This document shows positions 14,623-22,554 of a stretch of DNA of 46,639 bases, piece after piece. The first letter of the stretch is position 1. Every line of letters begins with the position of its first letter. This stretch comes from Arthrobacter sp. (lineage in GTDB: Bacteria > Actinomycetota > Actinomycetes > Actinomycetales > Micrococcaceae): contig NZ_JAUNVV010000002.1 in the NCBI RefSeq assembly GCF_030540645.1, positions 8,132 through 54,770 on the forward strand, given 5' to 3'. Both the position numbers and the translations under genes were made by a program. The notes beneath the pieces were generated by a model. The model ran no database searches, had not been told where the DNA came from, and worked only from the letters and a program-made list of their open reading frames with translations.

Positions 14623-16029
14623 CTACTTGCTGTGGACGTGGTCCTGACCGGTCAATGTGGCCAGTGTGCCGGTGTCCACATTCTGTGACGGGCCGTTGAG
14701 GTAGCGCCCCAGGGAATCATCCATGGCGTTGATCCAGCGGGTGTGGTGCCGGCTGGCCATGGTGCCGGTGACAACCGAGCGGTGGGCCATGTCGCGGTAG
14801 CCAAGGATGTCTGTTTCCTTGTGGTGCATCCAGTCCTTGAATAGCTGTGAAACTGCGTCCAGATCAAACGGCGGGTAGTCAGTGGCGCCGATGAGCTCGC
14901 GCAGGTAGTCGGACTGGAAATCCGCCTCGGCGTTGTGGTCGGGCAGCGCAGCCTGGCGCTCAAGCCATAGCGCGATGTCGGCCTCCCGAGCAGCCAACTG
15001 TGGCAGTTCGATCTTGCCTGTCATGACATCACGGGCAAACCATGCCTGCGCGTCAAACATGTTGAACGTGTAGTACTGGTCCTGGGCGCCAAGGTAGAAC
15101 AGGTTCGTGTTCTGCTGCCACACAATGCCCTTGTATAGATTCCCCGGGTAGAGCACGTTCTTGGACTTCAGCGACAGTTCGCTGGGTAGGAACGGGTACT
15201 TGTGCTGGTATCCGGTGCACAGCACGACGGCGTCAAAGTCGCCTTGGGTGCCGTCGCTGAAGTGCGCCGTGGTGCCCTCGAAGCGGGTGACGAGCGGACG
15301 TTCCACCGTGTTCTCGGGCCAGTCAAAGCCCATGGGTGCGCTGCGGTAGCTGAACGTGACGGAGGCTGCACCCATTTTGTGGGCCTGCATGCCAATGTCC
15401 TCGGCTGAGTAGCTGCTGCCGATCATGAGCATGTTCTTGCCCGAAAAACGCTCGGCGCCACGGAAGTCATGGGCGTGCAGGACTTCGCCTGGGAACGTGT
15501 TGATGCCCTCGAATTCGGGGACTGCCGGAGTGGAGAAGTGGCCGGTGGAAACCACCAGTTTGTCAAAGATGTGGTCCGTGGTCCCGCCCGTGGCAAGGTC
15601 CTCGACAGTGAGCGTGAACTCCTCCGTGGTCGGGTTCCAGCTCGTGTGGCGGGCTACGGTGTTGAACTGCACGTACTTGCGGACATCGGATTTCTCAACG
15701 CGTCCTTTGATGTAGTCAAAGAGGACCTCACGCGGCGGGAAGGAGGAGATGGCGCGGCCGAAGTGTTCGTCAAAGGAGTAGTCGGAAAATTCCAGGCATT
15801 CCTTGGGTCCGTTGGACCAGAGGTGCCGGTACATGCTGGAGTGGACGGGTTCCCCGTGGCCGTCAAGGCCCGTGCGCCAGCTGCTGTTCCACTGTCCGCC
15901 CCAGTCGGCCTGCTTTTCAAAGCACATGATTTCGGGGATTTGTGCACCGTTTTTCCGCGCTGATTCAAATGCGCGCAACTGTGCCATGCCACTGGGGCCT
16001 GCGCCAATGATTCCGACTCGCAATGACAT
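14623..16029 (-). CDS. tmm: Flavin-containing monooxygenase, trimethylamine monooxygenase (Tmm)-like
   Basis: This 468-residue enzyme is a bacterial FMO. From memory it matches Methylophaga/Roseobacter Tmm closely along its length: GIIGAGPSGMAQLRAFESA (FAD site, residues 7-12), CFEKQADWGGQWN, the FMO fingerprint FPGEVLHAHDF near residue 180, the NADPH site MIGSSYSAEDIG near 200, CTGYQHKYPFL, and NMFDAQAWFARDV. Tmm oxidises trimethylamine to its N-oxide with NADPH and O2 and can also oxidise dimethyl sulfide or indole. No TMAO demethylase or methylamine genes are adjacent, so the natural substrate is uncertain. The ATG at 16029 has GAGGAG upstream. It has a long leader with alternative hairpins and an operator-like promoter (16309-16346). 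Confidence 0.88.
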   Translation of the reverse strand: MSLRVGIIGAGPSGMAQLRAFESARKNGAQIPEIMCFEKQADWGGQWNSSWRTGLDGHGEPVHSSMYRHLWSNGPKECLEFSDYSFDEHFGRAISSFPPREVLFDYIKGRVEKSDVRKYVQFNTVARHTSWNPTTEEFTLTVEDLATGGTTDHIFDKLVVSTGHFSTPAVPEFEGINTFPGEVLHAHDFRGAERFSGKNMLMIGSSYSAEDIGMQAHKMGAASVTFSYRSAPMGFDWPENTVERPLVTRFEGTTAHFSDGTQGDFDAVVLCTGYQHKYPFLPSELSLKSKNVLYPGNLYKGIVWQQNTNLFYLGAQDQYYTFNMFDAQAWFARDVMTGKIELPQLAAREADIALWLERQAALPDHNAEADFQSDYLRELIGATDYPPFDLDAVSQLFKDWMHHKETDILGYRDMAHRSVVTGTMASRHHTRWINAMDDSLGRYLNGPSQNVDTGTLATLTGQDHVHSK

Positions 16030-16308
16030 GCTGCTCTCCTCATCACTTGGATAAATTGTGTCGACAAATACCGACGCTTCGAATCCATGCCCGCCTCAAA
16101 GAATCGGAGCGGGTTAAAAGGCGCATCCGAGGCGGAACATCAAGGCGCGGTGTGCGCGCGGGCAGGCGTTGCTGCAGTAAAGAACCGGCGGATGGCCGCC
16201 GGCGGTTCCAAACTCAACCGCCGCTAGTGGCGGGCTGGAACCGGTCGTGGCGCAAGCGTGCACCAGGATTCGATAAGCCGTTTGCCGCAGATCCAAGACG
16301 CAGCAAAC
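16030..16308 (-). other. Long structured 5' leader of tmm
   Basis: About 280 nt separate the likely promoter from the tmm ATG, with no credible ORF. Two mutually exclusive stems share 16204-16208. One is 16182-16191 (GAACCGGCGG) with 16196-16199 and 16203-16208, with a 3-nt bulge. The other is GGTTCCA (16204-16210) with TGGAACC (16236-16242). This could be a riboregulator, but no known riboswitch class was recognised. The rest of the stretch shows nothing clear. Confidence 0.4.
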
Positions 16309-16346
16309 ATGTTACCTATTGCAACATTTTAGCTTTCATAAGTCAA
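16309..16346 (-). promoter_or_regulatory. Putative tmm promoter overlapping an inverted-repeat operator
   Basis: On the minus strand TTGACT (16346-16341), a 17-bp spacer and TGCAAT (16323-16318) fit a promoter. The -10 lies within ATGTT (16309-16313) and AACAT (16323-16327), an inverted repeat spaced by 9 bp. A repressor bound there would block tmm. This is inference from pattern only. Confidence 0.4.
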
Positions 16347-16398
16347 AATTTGTGAATTCGTAAGATCAGCTAATGTATGCATTTTGGGTGATTGCCCC

Positions 16399-18036
16399 CT
16401 ACAGCTCCTGCAGTTGCCCTGCCTTGACCGACCAGCGTGTGTCGAGGCGAACATTTTCCAACAGCCGCCTGTCGTGGGTCACCAGCAGCAGCGTTCCCTC
16501 GTAGCTGTCCAGCGCCTCCTCCAACTGTTCAATGGCAATCAAGTCAAGGTGGTTGGTGGGTTCATCCAACACCAGCACGTTGACGCCACGTGCTTGCAGC
16601 AGGGCCAGGGATGCACGGGTGCGTTCGCCGGGGGAGAGCGCTCCAATCACGCTGGTGACCTGATCCGCTTTAAGCCCAAATTTGGCCAACAGCGTGCGCA
16701 CCTCGGCTTGATTCATCTCGGGAACCAATGCTTCAAAGGCTGCGCCCAGAGGATCATGTTCCGGAAACTGGCTGCGGGCCTGGTCAATCTCACCGATGGC
16801 CACGTTGGCACCCAAGGAGGCGGTTCCGGCGTCGGGCATGGTCCGGCCGAGCAAAAGCCGCAACAGCGTGGACTTGCCAGCGCCGTTGGGGCCGGTGATG
16901 CCAATCCGTTCCCCGGCGTTGACCTGTGCCGAGACCGGGCCGAGGGTGAAGCCGCCCTGGCGCACCACGGCGGCGTTCAAGGTGGACACCACTGTGCTGG
17001 AGCGCGGTGCCGCACCGATGCTGAACTGCAGCGCCCACTCCTTGCGCGGTTCCTCCACTTCATCCAAGCGGGCGATCCTGGACTCCATCTGGCGCACCTT
17101 CTGAGCCTGCTTCTCACTGGATTCGGCGCTGGCGCGGCGACGGATCTTGTCATTGTCCGGATTCTTCTTCATCGCATTGCGCACGCCCTGGGAACTCCAT
17201 TCGCGCTGCGTCCGGGCACGCCCCACCAAGTCAGCCTTCTTGTCCGCGAACTCGTCGTACGCTTCACGGGCGTGGCGCTTGGCGATGGCGCGCTCTTCCA
17301 GGAACGAGTCATAGCCGCCGTCGTACACGGCTACCTTGTTTTGTGCCACGTCCAGTTCCACCACGGAGGTGATGCAGCGGGCCAGGAACTCCCTGTCGTG
17401 GGACACCAGCACGACGCCGCCGCGCAGGCCCGTGACGAACTCCTCCAGACGCGCCAGTCCAGCCAGATCCAAATCATTGGTGGGCTCATCCAGCAGCACG
17501 ATGTCGAAGCGGCTCAGCAGCAGGGCCGCCAGCGAAACCCTTGCTGCTTGACCGCCGGACAGGCCCGTCATGGCTGCCTCGGGGCCCACCTCCAGTCCCA
17601 ACTCGGCCAGCGTGGCGGGGATGCGTTCGTCAAGATCGGCGGCGCCGCACGCCAGCCAGTGGTCAAGGGCGTCGGCATACTTGTCATCGTCGGCGGAATT
17701 GCCGGAGCCCAGCGCATCGGCCGCAGCTTCCATGGTTTCGGTGGCCAGTGTGCAGCCCGTGCGGCGGCCAATGTACGCGGCCACGGTTTCACCCTCAAGA
17801 CGCTCGTGTTCCTGCGGCAGCCAGCCCACAAACGCATCCTGCGGGGCTGTGCTCACTGTGCCGGCCTGCGGCGTCCCTGCCCCGGCGAGCAAGCCAAGCA
17901 GCGTTGACTTCCCGGCACCGTTGGCGCCCACCACGCCGATCACATCGCCCGGGGCCACCGTGAAGGAAAGGTTGTTGAACAAGGTGCGGTGTGCGTGGCC
18001 CCCGGAGAGGTCCTTCACGACAAGTGTTGCGCTCAT
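16399..18036 (-). CDS. ABC-F family ATP-binding protein
   Basis: A 545-residue soluble protein with two ABC ATPase domains and no membrane segment. Domain 1 has Walker A GANGAGKST (37-45), signature LSGGQAARVSLA (near 170) and Walker B IVLLDEPTNDLD (near 190). Domain 2 has GPNGAGKST (near 375), LSPGERTRASLAL and VLVLDEPTNHLD. Between them is a charged helical linker (about 250-325). ABC-F proteins act on the ribosome as translation factors (EttA, Uup) or antibiotic-protection proteins. The subgroup cannot be assigned by eye, and no antibiotic gene is near. It is transcribed divergently from the SAM riboswitch-osmC unit and upstream of the tmm promoter region. Confidence 0.92.
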   Translation of the reverse strand: MSATLVVKDLSGGHAHRTLFNNLSFTVAPGDVIGVVGANGAGKSTLLGLLAGAGTPQAGTVSTAPQDAFVGWLPQEHERLEGETVAAYIGRRTGCTLATETMEAAADALGSGNSADDDKYADALDHWLACGAADLDERIPATLAELGLEVGPEAAMTGLSGGQAARVSLAALLLSRFDIVLLDEPTNDLDLAGLARLEEFVTGLRGGVVLVSHDREFLARCITSVVELDVAQNKVAVYDGGYDSFLEERAIAKRHAREAYDEFADKKADLVGRARTQREWSSQGVRNAMKKNPDNDKIRRRASAESSEKQAQKVRQMESRIARLDEVEEPRKEWALQFSIGAAPRSSTVVSTLNAAVVRQGGFTLGPVSAQVNAGERIGITGPNGAGKSTLLRLLLGRTMPDAGTASLGANVAIGEIDQARSQFPEHDPLGAAFEALVPEMNQAEVRTLLAKFGLKADQVTSVIGALSPGERTRASLALLQARGVNVLVLDEPTNHLDLIAIEQLEEALDSYEGTLLLVTHDRRLLENVRLDTRWSVKAGQLQEL

Positions 18037-18169
18037 GAATCCATCTTAAGTTGCTTCCGGGGCCGACTCTGACGGCAGTGAGGTGAGCTTGCCGCCGTCG
18101 TGCATGGAAGAACTGTTGCCCCGTGTGACGGTGGGATTGAAACTGGGAGCCCTGGGCAGGCAGACTGAT

Positions 18170-18317
18170 GGGCAGAATCAAGAGTTTCGACCACAGGCCC
18201 TGGCCGGTCGAGCGGCAACCCTCGCCACCATAGTGGGGTGCCCCAGGTGAGGATTCGACGCCCCGGCACCCGCCGCCGGCGTAAGTATGGCGCGGCATGC
18301 GCCTTCCCGAACGAAGG
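18170..18317 (+). promoter_or_regulatory. SAM riboswitch (SAM-I/SAM-IV type) controlling osmC
   Basis: The aptamer core CGGCAACCCTC (18213-18223) and GGGGTGCCCCAGGTGA (18235-18250) matches the SAM-I/SAM-IV superfamily, closest in my memory to actinobacterial SAM-IV. P1 is GAATC (18175-18179) with GATTC (18252-18256). P2 is TCGACC (18187-18192) with GGTCGA (18206-18211). A further stem is CCAC (18225-18228) with GTGG (18233-18236). The expression platform is also visible: CCTTC (18302-18306) pairs with the osmC ribosome binding site GAAGG (18313-18317), while GGCGC (18289-18293) with GCGCC (18299-18303) would compete for 18302-18303. This suggests translational control. The subclass needs a covariance search. 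Confidence 0.82.
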
Positions 18318-18323
18318 AACACC

Positions 18324-18884
18324 ATGACTGAAACAATCACCCGCAGCGAGATCCCTGAGACCACTGACGCTGCGACGCAGCGCTCGGCCCGTTTGGGTGA
18401 AGCAGGGACCGCGTGGGCCAAGCGCATTGGCGCCAAAGCCGAGAACGCGAAGCTGAGCTACAAGGTGACAGGGGTTGGCGTGGGTTCGGTGGCCACGCGC
18501 ATCAGCGCCGGAAACCACCAGTTCACGGTGGATGAGCCTGCCGCGTTGGCGGGTGACGATGTCGCTGCAAGCCCGGTTGAGTACGCGCTGGGAGCCGTCA
18601 TTGCATGCCAGGTGGTGGTGTACCGGCTTTACGCCGAGCAATTGGGCATCCAGATCGATGACATCACCATCGACGCCGAAGGCGACCTGGACGTGCGTGG
18701 CTTGTTCGGCCTGGACGAGGCCGTGCGCCCCGGCTTCAGTGATATCCGGCTGGCCGTGAGCATTTCCGGCCCCGAATCACAGGAGCGCTATGAGGAACTG
18801 GGCCGGACAGTGGAAGCCCGCTGCCCGGTGCAGGACCTTTTCAGCAACACCACGCCGCTGAGCGCCGTCGTCACGAAGGTCTAG
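18324..18884 (+). CDS. OsmC family protein
   Basis: A 186-residue protein of the OsmC/Ohr fold, thiol peroxidases that reduce organic hydroperoxides through two cysteines. Both expected cysteines are present: Cys95 in VIACQVVVYRL and Cys167 in EARCPVQDLF. The ASPVEYALGA stretch before the first Cys is typical. The ATG at 18324 follows GAAGGAA, and the longer frame from 18297 is not supported. The gene is preceded by a SAM-I/IV-type riboswitch whose hairpin can hide this ribosome binding site, so expression should fall when S-adenosylmethionine is high. That suggests a function in sulfur or thiol metabolism rather than general stress. Its end is 18 nt from the convergent GntR gene. Confidence 0.9.
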   Translation: MTETITRSEIPETTDAATQRSARLGEAGTAWAKRIGAKAENAKLSYKVTGVGVGSVATRISAGNHQFTVDEPAALAGDDVAASPVEYALGAVIACQVVVYRLYAEQLGIQIDDITIDAEGDLDVRGLFGLDEAVRPGFSDIRLAVSISGPESQERYEELGRTVEARCPVQDLFSNTTPLSAVVTKV

Positions 18885-18902
18885 CTGCCGGCGCCGGAAG
18901 GA

Positions 18903-19571
18903 CTAGCTGCCAGGAGCTTCTGACTCTGCAGTGCGGCCCAGCGACAGCCAGTTCTCCCGGGTGCGCAGGGCCGCGCCGTCGGCGTCTCCTGCGGCTGCCA
19001 ACGCAATGATCCCGGCATGTGCCGTCACGGAGTGGCGGGCGGCGTGTGAGCTGAAACGCTGTCGCTCCACCCGCCGCACCACCGGCAGCGCAGAATCCAG
19101 CACCGTGGGGATCATGTCATTGCCGCACGCGTCCACGAAGACGGCATGAAAGTCGTCATCGGCGGCCAAGGCGGCGTCGACGTCGTCGTTCTTCAAGGCC
19201 GCGGCAAACTTGGCATTGGCCGCCGTCATGGACTCCAGCGCAGCATTTTTCAGAACCGGTACGGCAAGGCGCGCAGCGAGTTCGTGCATGGCGGCCACTA
19301 CCTGCTGCGCGCTGAGCGTCGATTCAGGGTTGAACGGCGCCACGATGGTGGCTCGTCCGGGTTGGGCAATGATCAGCCCGGCCCGTTCCAGCCGCAGCAA
19401 TGCCTCACGGATGGGGGTGCGGCTCACGCCAAGCCATGCCTCCAGTTCTGGGTCCCGCAACCTTTCGCCCGGAGCAAAAGTGCCGTCCACAATGGCGTCG
19501 CGAATGGATTCGTATACGTCGTTGCGCAAGAGTGAACGTTTGTGGATCCCTTGGGGCTGGGGTGTGGGCAT
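18903..19571 (-). CDS. GntR family (FCD-type) transcriptional regulator
   Basis: This 222-residue regulator has an N-terminal winged HTH (RNDVYESIRDAIVDGTFAPGERLRDPELEAWLGVSRTPIREALLRLERAGLI, about residues 14-65) and an all-helical FCD ligand domain with the metal/ligand-binding pattern DDDFHAVFVDACGN and HAGIIALAAAGDADGA. The ATG at 19571 is chosen because the HTH then begins at residue 14 as usual; the open frame further upstream is Ala/Pro-rich and unlike the family. It is transcribed divergently from acdS, and a 22-bp palindrome lies over the acdS promoter, so it is most likely the local repressor of ACC deaminase. The inducer may be 1-aminocyclopropane-1-carboxylate or a related amino acid. 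Confidence 0.9.
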   Translation of the reverse strand: MPTPQPQGIHKRSLLRNDVYESIRDAIVDGTFAPGERLRDPELEAWLGVSRTPIREALLRLERAGLIIAQPGRATIVAPFNPESTLSAQQVVAAMHELAARLAVPVLKNAALESMTAANAKFAAALKNDDVDAALAADDDFHAVFVDACGNDMIPTVLDSALPVVRRVERQRFSSHAARHSVTAHAGIIALAAAGDADGAALRTRENWLSLGRTAESEAPGS

Positions 19572-19752
19572 GCAACATAGGATATATCGCGCGGCGGCGG
19601 GTGGGGCCATTTTTGATGGTGGTGACGCGTCCTGACTGCAGCTGATGCGGGTTGCTGCCATCGGCGTTCGTTCATTCTGCAGCTGATGCGGGTGCTGCGC
19701 CTCGGCACCCGCCGGAGCTGCAGTATGGATGCCGTTTTCTACCAGTAAACCC

Positions 19753-19793
19753 TTGACAGGCTTTAGATTTGCGTATCCAATATATTGCATACG
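19753..19793 (+). promoter_or_regulatory. acdS promoter with a 22-bp GntR-type operator
   Basis: A perfect -35 TTGACA (19753-19758) is followed 17 bp later by TCCAAT (19776-19781). The palindrome with arms CGTATCCAATA (19772-19782) and TATTGCATACG (19783-19793), symmetric except for one C/C pair, covers this -10. Binding of the divergently encoded GntR protein would repress acdS. Confidence 0.65.
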
Positions 19794-19845
19794 AAAATAC
19801 TTGTTTCGGCAGCACAACGCCGGCCCAACCTGAAAAGGAATTCCC

Positions 19846-20853
19846 GTGGCAATCTCTGATTTCGAGCGTTACCCGCTGACCTTCGGCCCCAGTCCCATCC
19901 ACGACCTGCCGCGACTCAGTAAGCACCTTGGTGGGGCGAAGATCTGGGCCAAGCGCGAGGATGTGAACAGTGGTCTGGCTTTTGGCGGGAACAAGACCCG
20001 CAAGCTTGAGTACATCGTCCCGGATGCCATTGCGCAGGGTGCCGATACGCTCGTTTCCATCGGCGGCTACCAGTCCAACCACACCCGCCAAGTTGCCGCC
20101 GTGGCTGCAAAGATCGGTATGAAGGCCCGCCTGGTGCAGGAAAACTGGGTGGACTGGCCGGACCCGCTTTCGGACCGTGTCGGAAACATCCAGCTGTCAC
20201 GCATCATGGGTGCGGATGTCCGTCTTGACGCCGCGGGTTTCGACATTGGCATCCGCAGCAGCTGGGAACAAGCCATCAAGGACGTCGAGGATGCCGGTGG
20301 GAAGCCTTACCCAATCCCAGCCGGGGCATCAGAACACCATTTGGGTGGTTTGGGCTTTGCGAACTGGGCCTACGAGGTGGAGGCACAGGAGCAGGAACTG
20401 GGCATCTTCTTCGACACCATTGTGGTCTGCACCGTCACAGGCTCCACCCATGCCGGGATGATCGCAGGATTCGCCGGTCAGGACCGGCCGCGCCGCGTCA
20501 TCGGCATCGATGCGTCCGCCACCATTGAAAAGACCCGCGCCCAAGTGGGGCGGATTGCCCGGCACACCGCGCAACTGATTGGCCTGGATCGGGAACTGCG
20601 CGATGATGAGATCACCGTGCTGGAAGGCTGGGCCGGGGACTACTACGGCATCCCCGTCAAATCCACCTTGGACGCCATCCACCTCACCGGCTCGTTGGAG
20701 GGGATGATCATCGACCCGGTGTATGAAGGCAAGTCCATGGCCGGGCTGATTGACCTTGTCCGCAGCAAGGACATCCCGGAAACCAGCAATGTACTCTACG
20801 CCCACCTCGGAGGTCAGTTGGCCCTCAACGCCTACAGTGGGCTGTTCCGCTAA
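19846..20853 (+). CDS. acdS: 1-aminocyclopropane-1-carboxylate (ACC) deaminase
   Basis: This 335-residue PLP enzyme cleaves the plant ethylene precursor ACC to 2-oxobutanoate and ammonia. It follows the Pseudomonas enzyme closely: [13 protein letters not shown] at the start, [22 protein letters not shown] with the PLP Lys50, [48 protein letters not shown], and DPVYEGKSM with Tyr293 and Glu294. Leu321 is in YAHLGG. Glu294 and Leu321 correspond to the Glu295/Leu322 pair that separates true ACC deaminase from D-cysteine desulfhydrase. GTG at 19846 follows AAGGAA. It implies a plant- or soil-associated lifestyle, is probably repressed by the divergent GntR protein, and its end overlaps the next minus-strand gene by 4 nt. 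Confidence 0.93.
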   Translation: MAISDFERYPLTFGPSPIHDLPRLSKHLGGAKIWAKREDVNSGLAFGGNKTRKLEYIVPDAIAQGADTLVSIGGYQSNHTRQVAAVAAKIGMKARLVQENWVDWPDPLSDRVGNIQLSRIMGADVRLDAAGFDIGIRSSWEQAIKDVEDAGGKPYPIPAGASEHHLGGLGFANWAYEVEAQEQELGIFFDTIVVCTVTGSTHAGMIAGFAGQDRPRRVIGIDASATIEKTRAQVGRIARHTAQLIGLDRELRDDEITVLEGWAGDYYGIPVKSTLDAIHLTGSLEGMIIDPVYEGKSMAGLIDLVRSKDIPETSNVLYAHLGGQLALNAYSGLFR

Positions 20854-22112
20854 GGAAGTTTCGGCGACGTTTCTGCAGGCTCGGTTTCGGCCGCCCCAGC
20901 CTCGGCAGCCTCAGCGGCAGAGGCTGCCTGTTCGGCCTTGAGCCGTTCCAGTGTGGTGGCATAGTGCTTTTGGCGGCGTGCCTCGATGAGCAGTTCAGTC
21001 CAGTAGGCGCTCTCCCTGGCGCCGTCAAAGCAAGCAATCAGAGTGCGGGTGAACCGATTTTTGGGCCTTGCCGCCATCCTGTACTGCAGGCGAGTCATGT
21101 GTGCCGCCTGCGGCTTGCGGAAGATCAGCAGCAAGGATGGTCCCAGCCAGAGGAAGTAGCTCAGCAGCGAAAGGAACGCCTGTTCGTTCTGCCACGCCGC
21201 CGCCGCGAAGGGAACCACCACCACCATGCCCACCAACACCAACAGAACCAGAGCATAGCCCAGCCCCACGCCGGGGCGGGGGCTGCTGCGGTACAGCGAC
21301 ACGGCTAGGGCAGTCAGGGTGGCTGCGCCAGCAGCAATCACGGTCAGCAAAAGGGCCGAGACGGCAATCCGCGCAGGAGTGAAAGTGCTGTTCAGGATCA
21401 GCGAGACCAACGTGAAGACGAAACCGCTGCCGGCCCACAAAAACACCAATCTGACGATCTTCCTTGGCTGCACCGCAATCATGTTGTGCACGGGAACCCC
21501 CCACATACGCTCCCAGCGGTACATGTGCAGCCGCATGGAAGTGGTGAGGTGGAAAGCGTCAATTTCGTGTTGCACTGCCGCGTCGCGTTGGCGGACCACG
21601 GAGAAGATGACAAGCATCAGGCATAGCATTCCCAAAAAGAACTTCGGGCCGGAATCCGGGTCAGAGGACAGGAAAACCACATTGTGGAGGGCCATCCACA
21701 TGGTGGCAGCTGCAGAAATTCCCACCAGCAGGGTGAGTAACTCCAGCAGTTCATCCAGAGCCATAACCTGGGACTCGTTGGCCATTCCCAGCGGATTCCT
21801 GCCGCTGAACACCAGCGCCACGAGGATGGTTGCCGTGGATCCAATGATCCAACCCAGCGAATCAATGCCAAAGTCAAAGGTGCCCGGGCTGGTGAAGGGG
21901 GCCAGAGCCCGCTCGCTGAAACGGGCCCAGACCACGTTCAAATCGCCAAAGCTGGAAATAACGCCAGTGTCGAGGGGGTGGTGAATCTGCAAGATCAAGA
22001 GCCAAAGGAGCCAGCCAAGGAATAGCAGGGTGAATATCTGCCGACGTTGGCTGCGCTTCTCCCGGTGGAATTCGGAGATAGCGGCTGTGTTGTGTTCGTG
22101 AAGTGCAACCAC
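20850..22112 (-). CDS. Polytopic membrane protein of unknown function
   Basis: A 420-residue protein that I cannot assign. It has about eight hydrophobic segments: [18 protein letters not shown] (near 27-45), [117 protein letters not shown] and [16 protein letters not shown]. The C-terminal cytoplasmic tail holds a coiled-coil-like [30 protein letters not shown] and an Ala/Glu-rich end. The GTG at 22112 is chosen because a GGGGG run lies about 5 nt upstream; longer starts lack this. It overlaps acdS tail-to-tail by 4 nt. Confidence 0.65.
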   Translation of the reverse strand: MVALHEHNTAAISEFHREKRSQRRQIFTLLFLGWLLWLLILQIHHPLDTGVISSFGDLNVVWARFSERALAPFTSPGTFDFGIDSLGWIIGSTATILVALVFSGRNPLGMANESQVMALDELLELLTLLVGISAAATMWMALHNVVFLSSDPDSGPKFFLGMLCLMLVIFSVVRQRDAAVQHEIDAFHLTTSMRLHMYRWERMWGVPVHNMIAVQPRKIVRLVFLWAGSGFVFTLVSLILNSTFTPARIAVSALLLTVIAAGAATLTALAVSLYRSSPRPGVGLGYALVLLVLVGMVVVVPFAAAAWQNEQAFLSLLSYFLWLGPSLLLIFRKPQAAHMTRLQYRMAARPKNRFTRTLIACFDGARESAYWTELLIEARRQKHYATTLERLKAEQAASAAEAAEAGAAETEPAETSPKLP

Positions 22113-22265
22113 TAATACCCCCAAATGAACAGGTGCCAACTTGAGCTGATACTACCTGAAAGACACGGTGGAAACCGCTGGGCTTCGCGGTATGGGCGGC
22201 TACCCCTGTTGAGCCTGTGGCAATCGGCGTAACGTTGATCGAGGGGGCAGTTTGGGCCGCACGAC

Positions 22266-22277
22266 CTGAACCGGTTC
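22266..22277. promoter_or_regulatory. LacI-like half-matching operator upstream of the 47-residue gene
   Basis: CTGAACCGGTTC contains the palindrome GAACCGGTTC and shares 12 of 14 positions with the perfect LacI-type site at 42861-42874. It lies 25 nt before the start codon of the small basic protein gene. It may be chance. Confidence 0.25.
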
Positions 22278-22302
22278 TACTGCTGAAGGAGCGTTGGAGA
22301 AG

Positions 22303-22446
22303 ATGCCAGACAAACAGCCGCACCATCACGAACACAAGAAGCTGGACAAGGGTCATGCAATCAAGGCAAAGCGTGCGGAAAAGAAAGCCCGCGGCGCAGT
22401 TGACGAATCAGCAGATCCGGTGGCCCACATGACCAAAAAACGCTGA
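22303..22446 (+). CDS. 47-residue basic protein, unknown function
   Basis: A short gene with a good ribosome binding site (GGAGAAG ending at 22302, plus GAAGGAG further up) encoding a 47-residue hydrophilic protein. It starts MPDKQPHHHEHKKLDKGH, continues with a Lys/Arg/Ala stretch and ends in HMTKKR. Six of the first 18 residues are His or neighbouring Glu/Lys, which could bind metal or nucleic acid, but that is speculation. Lys and Arg make up roughly a third of the chain, and there is no membrane segment. I do not recognise the family. It lies alone between the unknown membrane protein (divergent) and the LLM flavoprotein gene. Confidence 0.6.
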   Translation: MPDKQPHHHEHKKLDKGHAIKAKRAEKKARGAVDESADPVAHMTKKR

Positions 22447-22554
22447 CAAACTGCTTCCCCTGGCCCCGCTGCCGGCAGGCATTTTTACCGCTGTGTGATG
22501 GTGGTTCATGCGTCTGCATGGAATAACCGGGGCCGGGCAGGAGTTGCAGCAAGC

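Noticed and set aside
16070-16086. tRNA T-loop-like GCTTCGAATCC
   Set aside because: No acceptor, D or anticodon stem fits around it on either strand; it lies in the tmm leader.
16114-16296. 60-codon minus-strand frame in the tmm leader
   Set aside because: No ribosome binding site, unusual composition, and it lies in a structured leader; not supported as a gene.
16384-17907. 507-codon open frame opposite the ABC-F gene
   Set aside because: The ABC-F frame has two complete ATPase domains; this frame is its mirror artefact.
18297-18323. Earlier start for the OsmC gene
   Set aside because: It would overlap the riboswitch expression platform and lacks an upstream ribosome binding site, while ATG 18324 has GAAGGAA.
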